Assembly: GCA_044433405.1 (NCBI GenBank)
Contig: JAWXTQ010000108.1
Span: 1-7,463 of the forward strand
From: CAMQVM01 sp044433405
GTDB taxonomy: Bacteria; Bacteroidota; Bacteroidia; Bacteroidales; Rikenellaceae
Direction: 5' to 3'
Length of the DNA: 7,463 nt
The notes under the pieces were generated by a model. The model saw only the letters and a program-made list of their open reading frames with translations, had not been told where the DNA came from and ran no database searches. The position numbers and the translations under genes were made by a program. Positions 1 through 5,421 of the stretch are shown in pieces. The stretch's first letter is position 1. The number at the start of each line of letters is the position of its first letter.

Positions 1-28
1 AAGATTTATACTCCAAAGAATTTAATAA

Positions 29-202
29 ACTTTTGGAGCTGACGACATAGATGGCACAGTCAACGACACCACAAAAATATACTCAATGGCAGGTGCAGCT
101 AACGACACCATCCTAACAGAGGATAAATTGCGCAAAGTTGCAAGTTCGGTATCGTTTAATGCTGTTGAAAGAGATACGTTTTACAATGAGATAGTGGGTT
201 AA
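29..202 (+). pseudogene. mqnE: 3' remnant of aminofutalosine synthase (MqnE-like radical SAM)
   Basis: About 57 codons ending at TAA 200-202 read as a protein C-terminus. They open with TFGADDIDGTVND, followed by KIYSMAGA and, near the end, VERDTFYNEIV. From knowledge of the family, FGADDIDGTV and VERDTLYN are C-terminal signatures of MqnE, the radical-SAM aminofutalosine synthase of the futalosine menaquinone pathway (relatives are MqnC and CofH). The frame is closed just upstream by two stops (23-28), and the first 28 bases do not continue the homology in this frame, so the radical-SAM core with its CX3CX2C cluster site is absent. A short inverted repeat (CTCCAAA 11-17, TTTGGAG 32-38) sits at this boundary. 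The other frame of bases 3-47 (DLYSKEFNKLLEL) looks protein-like, so a frameshift in a longer copy is an alternative. The motif-based identification is moderately sure; the non-functional state is fairly sure. Confidence 0.55.
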
Positions 203-236
203 TCCGAAAAGTCGGTGAGGTGCTTAGCTTACTTTG

Positions 237-329
237 TTTAGCGGTTTTGTTTTGTTTTGTTGGGCGGTTTTCACCGCATGTACCAAAGCACATGCTAGTA
301 GGAATAGTGATTTGGAATAATGATTAACG
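237..329. repeat. Intergenic repeat, copy 1
   Basis: This stretch shares its start (TTTAGCGGTTTT), middle (GTTTTCACnGCAT) and end (AATAATGATTAACG, 14 identical bases at 316-329) with bases 4554-4610. Copy 1 is longer because of an internal T/G-rich expansion (GCGGTTTTGTTTTGTTTTGT at 241-260) that duplicates the GCGGTTTT motif. It contains small hairpins: GCGGT-TTTC-ACCGC at 264-277 and GCATGT/ACATGC at 276-295. Both copies sit just after a broken gene end and before the 3' end of a minus-strand gene. The function is unknown. It could be a dispersed intergenic repeat or remains of one ancestral element. Confidence 0.5.
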
Positions 330-348
330 CCGATAATAATTAATGACC

Positions 349-749
349 CTAAAAATCACCAAGAATCCATTTCCATGCTGGGATTACCTCAATATTAATT
401 CCATTAATCTCAATTTCACGCTCTTCATCCGAGGTGATAATTACTGATCTTTTTATCTCAAATGCAGAGTTTAATTTTATCAATGCTTTAGTCTCCCTAT
501 CAAAGGTTGTATCATCGAGATACGCTCATCCTCGAAATTGATATACAAAATATCTTCAATACTACTCTTACCACTCTTAATAAGCAAAAGGATATGTTGA
601 AACATTAGATACGACTTACCCGCACGACGTAAACCAACAAATACATAGTTGCATTTGCTATCTAACGGAATCTCTCTTTCTATAAGTTCAGTTGCTAAGA
701 TCTCCTCTTGCTTCTGAATTATGATTTTCTTAATGATACTTTTATCCAT
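349..749 (-). pseudogene. AAA/DUF4143-type ATPase, internally deleted
   Basis: The N-terminal part starts at ATG 749 (MDKSIIKKII). It carries a Walker A loop in GLRRAGKSYLM (GxxxxGKS) and the following strand LYINFEDER, as in AAA_14/DUF4143 ATPases (cytoplasmic P-loop proteins of about 400 residues, role poorly known). At about 512-520 the frame shifts. The next 55 codons down to TAG 349-351 read TTFDRETKALIKL, then VIITSDEER, and end IEVIPAWKWILGDF, which is the classic C-terminus of the same family. Roughly 260 central codons (Walker B and most of DUF4143) are missing, and the N-part terminates at 480-482. An upstream TTG at 773 would add eight residues, but it falls inside the promoter-like inverted repeat, so ATG 749 is preferred. 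The gene is non-functional as an ATPase; a 90-residue truncated product is possible. Confidence 0.75.
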
Positions 750-778
750 AATTTTGCTCTTTATACAGAGCAAAATTA
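749..778 (-). promoter_or_regulatory. 12-bp inverted repeat with -7 element over the ATPase start
   Basis: Bases 749-760 and 767-778 form a perfect 12-bp inverted repeat (TAATTTTGCTCT arms) around a 6-base loop. On the minus strand the first arm begins with TAATTTTG (778-771), which matches the Bacteroidetes -7 consensus TAnnTTTG. The second arm ends at the first base of ATG 749. No -33 TTTG lies at the correct spacing. Transcription from here would give a leader of only about 15 bases, so the palindrome could be an operator covering promoter and start. It has no T-run, so it is not a normal terminator. Confidence 0.4.
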
Positions 779-840
779 GTAATTATTATATATATATAAA
801 TAAAAAGCTCAATTAAGCAATTTCTAAATTACAACTATAG

Positions 841-1269
841 TTACAGCTTCTTAATTGAATAACGCACTACACCCCAAATAGTAAAGTCATTATCGGCAGT
901 AACTTTAATTGGTTTGTAGTTGGGATTTTCGGCTACAAGCAACATATATTCCTTTTCAAATTTTACTCTCTTCATTGTAAATTCACCATCAATATAACAC
1001 ACTGCTATGCAGTTATCGTAGGGTTCAACTAGCTTATCTATAATAACCAAATCGCCATCATCAATGCCTGCACCTATCATTGAACACCCCTTTACACGAG
1101 CGAAAAAAGTGGAGGCTTTGTTTTTGATAAGCTCTTTATTTAGGTCTAGTGCATCATCACAACTCTCCTCAATACCAAATGGAATACCTGCCGAAACTCC
1201 ATCCTCACTATAAGGTATCTCGATATGCGTATCGCTATCACACCCAAAAAAATCTAATAAAACTGACAT
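841..1269 (-). CDS. umuD: UmuD-like error-prone polymerase accessory protein (S24 family)
   Basis: A 142-residue protein of the LexA/UmuD S24 peptidase family. In known systems, RecA filaments stimulate self-cleavage to UmuD', which with UmuC forms translesion polymerase V. The putative cleavage site is Ala27-Gly28 in VSAGIPFG. The catalytic serine is Ser63 in KGCSMIGAGIDDGD and the catalytic lysine is Lys100 in FTMKRV. All three are shifted by exactly three positions from E. coli UmuD (24/25, 60, 97), and the length is normal, so it looks intact. It lacks the N-terminal HTH of LexA. It lies just downstream of a terminator and starts at ATG 1269 after an A-rich leader (AATAAACATAAAAGT). Its usual partner umuC is absent: the next gene downstream is the broken ATPase. 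No SOS operator was recognised with confidence. Confidence 0.93.
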   Translation of the reverse strand: MSVLLDFFGCDSDTHIEIPYSEDGVSAGIPFGIEESCDDALDLNKELIKNKASTFFARVKGCSMIGAGIDDGDLVIIDKLVEPYDNCIAVCYIDGEFTMKRVKFEKEYMLLVAENPNYKPIKVTADNDFTIWGVVRYSIKKL

Positions 1270-1284
1270 ACTTTTATGTTTATT

Positions 1285-1328
1285 AAAAAAACGAGATTGC
1301 CGCCTAATTAATTATGTGACAATCTCGT
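1285..1328 (-). terminator. Rho-independent terminator after the dipeptidyl peptidase gene
   Basis: Bases 1291-1299 (ACGAGATTG) and 1320-1328 (CAATCTCGT) form a perfect 9-bp stem around a 20-base AT-rich loop. On the minus strand the stem is followed directly by a run of seven T (1291-1285). It lies 27 bases past the stop codon of the peptidase gene and 16 bases before the umuD start, so it separates the two transcription units. Confidence 0.8.
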
Positions 1329-1354
1329 AAAACTTCAAAATTAAGACTTAGATA

Positions 1355-3439
1355 TTACTTGTAATACTCTGGCAACTCTCTACCTAACAAATATTTGTAC
1401 CAAAATCTCATATTCTCAGTAGTGTGATGTTTGCCTTGATAGCCACCGTAACCGTGATAACCACCTGGATACAACATTAACTCAAACTCTTTATTCTCTT
1501 TATGAAGAGCATCTATTAGCTGCATTGTGTTTTGCATGTGCACATTATCATCCGACGTACCATGTGAAAGACGTAACATCGAACCATTAACGCCACCACC
1601 AAGATATTTGTCAGCTCTATTCCACACGCGTGTAAAATCGTATCCCTCTTTATTATCTTGAGGTGTATCCATATAACGCTCAGTGTAGTGGGTGTCGTAA
1701 AGCTGCCAATCATACACGCCACCTCCTGCGATACCATACTGGAAATACTCTGCACCATCGGTTAATGCTAGGGCAGTCATTGTTCCCCCAAATGAGAAAC
1801 CTGTTATACCAATTTTTTCAGCATCTACATAAGGTAAAGTACGTAGGTATTTTACCCATTCAATAAAGTCGTGTAACTCATATTGTCCTAACGAGCGGTG
1901 GATAAAATTTAAACCCTCTTTACCACAATGGCCTGAAGCTCTATTGTCAATAGAGATTTGAATCACACCCTCTTTAGCCAATAACTGGTTAGTTGAGTTT
2001 GGATTGCTCCAACGATTCATCACTGTAGTGGCATTTGGGCCACCATAGATATTGATAATCACTGGATATTTTTTGTTAACATCTAAATCAGCAGGGAGAG
2101 TAATAGAGCCAGGCAGTTTTAAACCATCAACCTCAATCTCTACCATCTGAGGAGTTGCCAATTCGTATTTATCAAAATTTTCACCTTTGCTATCAGACAA
2201 AACTCTCATCATTGGCTTTTTGCTAATATCAATTAGCACCAACTTTGTAGGCTCTGCAACATTTGATATATCTGCTACAAAATGTTTGTTATCAGGAGAG
2301 ATTAACACATTAGTATAGTTATACTCACCTAGCGACACTTTCTCAACCTTCTTGCCTTTCAAGGTTAATTTATACACATCATTACGTGTTGAAGCATCAG
2401 CTCTAGAGGTAAAAAATATCACTCCTGCCTTTGCATCATGTTTGATAATTTTAGTATCCCAATTACGACCAGTAGTCAGTTGAGTCAACACCTTGCCATC
2501 AAAAGATTGGTAGTAAATCTGCTCCCAAAGCTCAAAGTCACGAATCATAAAAAATCCCTCTTCTGTAAACACCATTTGGTTAATCCAGTCAATCCATGTT
2601 GCTTGCTGCTCTTTATAGATATGCTCTTTTGAGCCATCAAGTGGCGATACTGCATACAACATAAGCTCATTCTGCTCACGTGGCATCCATGGAACCATAA
2701 ATTTGTCGCTCTCAGCACTCCAAAATGGAATTCCAAAATATTGATCATCACTCTTATTAAAATCACCCCATGTAGTCTCACCACTCTCTAAATCAATAAT
2801 TGCAACCTCAACAGTTGGATTATCCTCGCCTGCTTTAGGGTAGCGAGTCTCTGTTAGAGTACCATACTTTCCTTCGGAGTTGTATATAGGGAACATTTTA
2901 ACATTTGAATCGTCAAACTTATAATAGGCCAATTTTTTACTGTCTGGCGACCACCAGAAAGCCTTATAGTTAGTTGAACGACCAAGTATCTCCTCGTAAT
3001 AAACCCATGACGACCACCCATTTAAGATTAGGTTTGTACCGTCGCTAGTTAATGGAGTGTGCACACCTGTTGCAACATCCATAACAAACAGATTACCATC
3101 TTTTGTGTAGGCTACTTTTGAAGAGTCAGGAGAGAAAGTAGGATTTGAATAAGTTTTTTTCATCTCTGTAAGAATCGAAGGATTAACCTTTGATTTTGCA
3201 GGTTCAAAACTCTCGCTCTCGCCACTCTTAATGTTGTAACGAGAGTGTTTACCACCCTCAACAAGCACAACATTATCCTTGTCGCCCCAGTACGACGCGC
3301 TGGCCTTAGATTTTATAATTCCAGCAGGCAAACCTTTAGCTATCTGCTCAGCTGTTAAGCTCTCTTTTTCAATGGTGCTAGCTACAACGCAATTTGCTGC
3401 TATAGCAAGTGCCAAAACAAGTAAAATTTTTCTGTACAT
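1355..3439 (-). CDS. Dipeptidyl peptidase IV (S9B prolyl oligopeptidase family)
   Basis: A 694-residue secreted serine peptidase that removes X-Pro or X-Ala dipeptides from peptide N-termini, probably in the periplasm or at the outer membrane. Start at ATG 3439 is preferred: it gives a clean signal peptide (MYRK, then a hydrophobic stretch ending NCVVA-ST). A longer frame from TTG 3469 would put ten extra residues before it and overlap the -7 element. The DPPIV_N beta-propeller covers roughly residues 90-440 and holds the Glu149-Glu150 pair in SWVYYEEILGR that binds the substrate amino terminus. The alpha/beta hydrolase domain has the oxyanion tyrosine Tyr465 (IYGGP), nucleophile Ser549 (GFSFGGT), Asp630 (HGTSDDNVH) and His662 (PGGYHGYGG). 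Triad spacing matches human DPP4 closely. The gene is monocistronic, with a -7 element upstream and a terminator downstream. It appears intact. Confidence 0.95.
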   Translation of the reverse strand: MYRKILLVLALAIAANCVVASTIEKESLTAEQIAKGLPAGIIKSKASASYWGDKDNVVLVEGGKHSRYNIKSGESESFEPAKSKVNPSILTEMKKTYSNPTFSPDSSKVAYTKDGNLFVMDVATGVHTPLTSDGTNLILNGWSSWVYYEEILGRSTNYKAFWWSPDSKKLAYYKFDDSNVKMFPIYNSEGKYGTLTETRYPKAGEDNPTVEVAIIDLESGETTWGDFNKSDDQYFGIPFWSAESDKFMVPWMPREQNELMLYAVSPLDGSKEHIYKEQQATWIDWINQMVFTEEGFFMIRDFELWEQIYYQSFDGKVLTQLTTGRNWDTKIIKHDAKAGVIFFTSRADASTRNDVYKLTLKGKKVEKVSLGEYNYTNVLISPDNKHFVADISNVAEPTKLVLIDISKKPMMRVLSDSKGENFDKYELATPQMVEIEVDGLKLPGSITLPADLDVNKKYPVIINIYGGPNATTVMNRWSNPNSTNQLLAKEGVIQISIDNRASGHCGKEGLNFIHRSLGQYELHDFIEWVKYLRTLPYVDAEKIGITGFSFGGTMTALALTDGAEYFQYGIAGGGVYDWQLYDTHYTERYMDTPQDNKEGYDFTRVWNRADKYLGGGVNGSMLRLSHGTSDDNVHMQNTMQLIDALHKENKEFELMLYPGGYHGYGGYQGKHHTTENMRFWYKYLLGRELPEYYK

Positions 3440-3466
3440 TATCATTATAATATTAAGTTCTTTGTG

Positions 3467-3474
3467 CAAAATTA
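3467..3474 (-). promoter_or_regulatory. -7 promoter element for the dipeptidyl peptidase gene
   Basis: TAATTTTG on the minus strand matches the Bacteroidetes TAnnTTTG -7 box. It lies 27 bases before ATG 3439, giving a leader of about 20 bases. No TTTG is seen 19-21 bases upstream. A 6-bp inverted repeat (TTCTTA/TAAGAA, 3483-3499) occupies the -33 region instead. Confidence 0.45.
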
Positions 3475-3591
3475 CATAAAATTTCTTAAATTATAAGAAT
3501 AGATGGCAAAATCAAGGGTAGATACGTTAAGTTTTTCTACAAAAAACGTTATCGCTAAGCTAAGCAAAGTCAGGCCGAACAAAGCCAACAC

Positions 3592-3880
3592 CTACCTTTT
3601 CAAGCTATCAATCGAACTGCTGTTTGCAGCTTTATAGCTCTGAAAGAATACGGTTACTACTGATATTAAACCGACTACGACAAACGACAGGATAAAAATC
3701 TACAGCAATTGGCTGCCTACATTATGCAGGTATCTATTTAACCACATCTTTAATAAAAGGAAGTGCTTTTATATTATCAAACAACCCCTCTCTTTGAGAG
3801 AGATTAAGCGGATACAAATCCCCCACAATTGCTATATTCTCTGTTTTATATCCTAAGTCGGCATTTATCAACACACTAGT
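3592..3880 (-). pseudogene. Remnant of an FtsX/MacB-type ABC transporter permease
   Basis: Two decayed pieces of one permease. The upstream piece (3880-3734) reads NADLGYKTENIAIVGDLYP and ends LPFIKDVVK before a TAG. It resembles the periplasmic MacB_PCD-like region of Bacteroidetes permeases, where DLGY(D/N)TENV motifs are common. After a frame change at about 3738 the frame continues NRYLHNVGSQLL, an internal TAG, then a hydrophobic helix IFILSFVVVGLISVVTVFF and the family's typical C-terminal tail QSYKAANSSSIDSLKR, with the stop at 3592-3594. Intact relatives have roughly 400-800 residues; fewer than 100 codons survive. The N-terminal membrane segment and the middle are gone. Such permeases often neighbour the regulator/kinase genes whose remnants lie at 4134-4525. 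Confidence 0.7.
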
Positions 3881-3889
3881 TTAAAAATA
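3880..3889. repeat. Target-site duplication, left copy
   Basis: TTTAAAAATA is repeated exactly at 4133-4142, directly outside both terminal inverted repeats of the element at 3890-4132. The sequence is AT-rich, so chance contributes somewhat. Confidence 0.55.
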
Positions 3890-4132
3890 ATTAGTGTCCG
3901 TTAAACTCTTGAGGAAATTTGCTCTGCCGCCTGCTTTTGCACTAAAATGAGATTCTAAAGTACAAGGAGTACTCCGCGAACTCATTTTAGTGCAAAATCA
4001 AACGACATACCAAATTTGGGCGGAGGTTAAAGTAAAGTTTATTTTTGTAAGCCCCCTGTTTCGAGTTTTTATATAATTTGTTGATATTTAAATAATTACA
4101 TTAATATATCATTTTTTAATCGGACACCAATA
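3890..4132. mobile_element. MITE-like non-autonomous element, about 243 bp
   Basis: The left end reads ATTAGTGTCCGTTAAA (3890-3905). The right end, reverse complemented, reads TATTGGTGTCCGATTAAA (4132-4115). These are imperfect terminal inverted repeats sharing GTGTCCG and TTAAA. The element is flanked by a perfect 10-bp direct repeat TTTAAAAATA. It has no transposase frame, so it would need an enzyme from a related insertion sequence. A duplication of 9-10 bp is within the range known for several IS families, including IS4-type; the parent family was not identified. Inside are a 17-bp perfect inverted repeat (3935-3997) and a small nested hairpin. It sits between the permease remnant and the response-regulator remnant, and its right duplication lies within the regulator's frame. 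Confidence 0.65.
3935..3997. repeat. Long inverted repeat inside the MITE-like element
   Basis: TTTTGCACTAAAATGAG at 3935-3951 is exactly complementary to 3981-3997. The 29-base interval holds a second hairpin, AGTAC-AAGGA-GTACT (3959-3973). The DNA or RNA could fold into a nested hairpin. There is no T-run consistent with a simple terminator. Confidence 0.7.
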
Positions 4133-4142
4133 TTTAAAAATA
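4133..4142. repeat. Target-site duplication, right copy
   Basis: TTTAAAAATA is identical to 3880-3889. On the plus strand it reads in frame as LKI immediately before DNKAILTAL of the response-regulator remnant, so the insertion target was probably its first codons. Confidence 0.55.
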
Positions 4143-4415
4143 GACAACAAAGCAATACTTACCGCCTTAAGGTTTCTCTTAGGGAGTTATTTTGAGCAGG
4201 TTATAACTCTTTCATCTCCCAACATGATTATATCGACACTTCTTAAGGCGTGTAAAGAGACAAAAGAGCAGACAAAACACAAGTCACTACACACTAACGA
4301 AGCAGAAATATATTGAGGGCAAACACCTGAAATGCTACAACTTAAAGGCGTTACAAAGAAGGTGTCAGCAACCAATGCAAATATTTTAGTCACAGGGGAG
4401 AACGGAACAGGCTAG
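4134..4415 (+). pseudogene. Degraded NtrC-family (sigma54-activating) response regulator
   Basis: One frame reads LKIDNKAILTALRFLL, then SYFEQVITLSSPN, as in the first part of the receiver domain of Bacteroidetes NtrC-type regulators (acidic pocket DDNK, helix 1, strand 2). It continues through a damaged stretch with a TGA at 4314-4316 in NEAEIY*G (compare GNEGLYW in intact relatives). It then enters the linker and start of the sigma54-activator AAA+ domain: TPEMLQLKGVTKKV, SATNANILVTGENGTG. The Walker A loop GENGTGK is cut by TAG 4413-4415. The phospho-acceptor aspartate region, most of the AAA+ domain including GAFTGA, and the Fis-type HTH are missing. No start codon is visible, because the 5' end was lost or displaced at the mobile element. 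Family assignment is fairly secure from the receiver and Walker A motifs. Confidence 0.72.
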
Positions 4416-4525
4416 GGGATATTGACCTAGCAATATCAAAACAGATTATGCAATTACACGGCGGCTCACTCTCAGTCAGCTCAAACCACGACGGAAAAGT
4501 CACCTTTTCGCTGCTGTTTAAATAG
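4412..4525 (+). pseudogene. 3' end of a histidine kinase (HATPase C-terminus)
   Basis: In a frame different from the preceding regulator remnant, 37 codons read LGDIDLAISKQIMQLHGG, then SLSVSSN and finally VTFSLLFK before TAG 4523-4525. This is the end of a HATPase_c domain: a G2-box-like GIGL(A/S)(I/L)S, the QIMxLHGG helix, and the final beta strand TFxLxF typical of NtrB/NtrY-like kinases in Bacteroidetes. Everything upstream, including the phospho-accepting histidine and N box, is gone. The fragment is joined directly to the Walker A codons of the regulator, consistent with a deletion between neighbouring regulator and kinase genes. It is non-functional. Confidence 0.72.
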
Positions 4526-4553
4526 GATGGGTAATAAATCAGGATCGTACATC

Positions 4554-4610
4554 TTTAGCGGTTTTCACAGCATAAGCAAAAGCTCACGTTTGTGGCAATA
4601 ATGATTAACG
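4554..4610. repeat. Intergenic repeat, copy 2
   Basis: Shorter partner of 237-329. It shares TTTAGCGGTTTTCAC, the following GCAT...CAAA core and the final AATAATGATTAACG (4597-4610, exact). It starts 28 bases after the kinase-remnant stop codon and ends 69 bases before the end of the DUF2442 gene. Bases 4611-4679 show no recognisable feature; no clear terminator for the minus-strand operon is visible there. Confidence 0.5.
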
Positions 4611-4679
4611 AACAAATCCACCAATAAAGAATTCAGCTTGATAGTGTATTACATCCTAGCGGGAATAAAATTTCACACC

Positions 4680-5096
4680 TTATATTGCAACAAGTTGATT
4701 ACCCATCTCTTTAAGCGTAGATTTTATCAAATTCACTCTCTCTTTACTCGGTTTTTTTACTCCATAAATGTATTTCGAGAGTAAACTTTTATGGATTCCA
4801 ATTGCTCTGGCAACCTCTGAGATATTAAGCCAAGGAAAATTCATAAATATCTGAGCAACTTCATTTTCTATTTCAATCTCAACCTCTTCAAAAAAGCTAC
4901 TAATATGAATATCCTCGTCAACCTCTGCCCACCTAAGGGCCTCACCACGCATTGTTATAACAAAATTATTACGCTGAGAATCAGTTGCTGATTTCAGTGT
5001 AGGGAATAATTCTAAAGGCTTACTATAAACATTCGTATCACTACAAAGCATATAAATACGATTGTCCTCAAACCAAACATTTTCAATTGTTTTCAT
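4680..5096 (-). CDS. DUF2442 domain protein with C-terminal helix-turn-helix
   Basis: A 138-residue protein with two parts. Residues 1 to about 72 match the DUF2442 pattern: MKTIENVWFEDNRI, PLELFPTL (27-34), the conserved SATDSQRNN (36-44) and RWAEVDEDIHISSF (55-68). Residues 87-132 form a Cro/CI-like HTH: LNISEVARAIGIHKSLLSKYI, followed by YGVKKPSKERVNLI, so DNA binding is likely. A short acidic linker (EVEIEIENEV, 71-80) joins them. The gene is second in an operon, 12 bases after the DUF4160 stop codon. By analogy with toxin-antitoxin operons, the HTH protein could be the antitoxin and autorepressor. That is inference from domain architecture and gene order, not a demonstrated function. Confidence 0.85.
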   Translation of the reverse strand: MKTIENVWFEDNRIYMLCSDTNVYSKPLELFPTLKSATDSQRNNFVITMRGEALRWAEVDEDIHISSFFEEVEIEIENEVAQIFMNFPWLNISEVARAIGIHKSLLSKYIYGVKKPSKERVNLIKSTLKEMGNQLVAI

Positions 5097-5108
5097 CTCA
5101 CTAATATT

Positions 5109-5342
5109 TTAACCATGGAACTCGTACCACTTTCTAATAATATCCTCTTTGTACATTGCAGTTAGCTGAGTTGCTCTCTTTAAATCATTAGGTTTAAGCC
5201 CCCTATTATATACTACCGCAATTTCTGGTTCAATTGCAATTTTCGCACTATCATCTCCTTTTACGACATGAATATGGATCGGCTGATGTTCATTAGCAAA
5301 TAAGAAGAACCGCATTCCAAATATTTCAAAAACTGTTGGCAT
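5109..5342 (-). CDS. DUF4160 family protein
   Basis: A 77-residue protein of full length for the DUF4160 family. Diagnostic features are the N-terminal MPTVFEIFGMRFFLFANEH, the histidine-rich PIHIHV (21-26), GDDSAKI (29-35) with a conserved Lys34, and the C-terminal helix DLKRATQLTAMYKEDIIRKW. The conserved Asn17-Glu18-His19, His23, His25, Asp30 and Lys34 suggest an active or binding site, but no biochemical activity is known to me. There is no signal peptide or membrane segment, so it is probably cytoplasmic. It is the first gene after a good promoter, with the DUF2442-HTH gene 12 bases downstream. DUF4160 and DUF2442 genes are frequently adjacent in bacteria, which supports a two-component module, with this small protein the candidate effector. 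Confidence 0.85.
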   Translation of the reverse strand: MPTVFEIFGMRFFLFANEHQPIHIHVVKGDDSAKIAIEPEIAVVYNRGLKPNDLKRATQLTAMYKEDIIRKWYEFHG

Positions 5343-5367
5343 AATTTGTTCTTATTAACTTATAATG

Positions 5368-5399
5368 CAAATATAGGGCTAAAAATTTAGACCTGCAAA
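5368..5399 (-). promoter_or_regulatory. Bacteroidetes-type promoter of the DUF4160-DUF2442 operon
   Basis: On the minus strand TTTG (5399-5396) is followed by a 20-base spacer and TATATTTG (5375-5368). This matches the Bacteroidetes consensus TTTG-N19-21-TAnnTTTG. The -7 box ends 25 bases before ATG 5342, giving a leader of about 20 bases. It is the best promoter match in the window. Confidence 0.75.
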
Positions 5400-5421
5400 T
5401 TTTTACACAAAATCGTTGTTA

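Noticed and set aside
241..261. GTTTT tandem run as a terminator for the mqnE remnant
   Set aside because: The only upstream stem (CCGA/TCGG, 204-215) is four base pairs and about 25 bases away, too weak and distant.
1336..1343. TAATTTTG on the minus strand as a possible umuD promoter
   Set aside because: It matches the -7 consensus but lies before the terminator at 1285-1328, so a transcript from it would be stopped before umuD. No -33 element is present.
3440..3469. Upstream TTG start adding ten residues to the dipeptidyl peptidase
   Set aside because: The extension would precede a normal signal peptide that starts at ATG 3439, and its TTG overlaps the -7 promoter element.
3503..3637. Small plus-strand frame of 44 codons beginning MAKSRVDT
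   Set aside because: It overlaps, on the opposite strand, the recognisable C-terminal tail of the permease remnant (QSYKAANSSSIDSLKR), has no family resemblance and is followed by stops in all nearby continuations.
4163..4250. Inverted repeat CGCCTTAAG / CTTAAGGCG
   Set aside because: The arms are 70 bases apart and lie in codons of the response-regulator remnant; CTTAAG is itself a palindrome, so chance is the simpler explanation.
4187..4393. Minus-strand frame of 68 codons
   Set aside because: It is antisense to the response-regulator remnant, whose motifs (receiver and Walker A) are clear on the plus strand; its start is unsupported.
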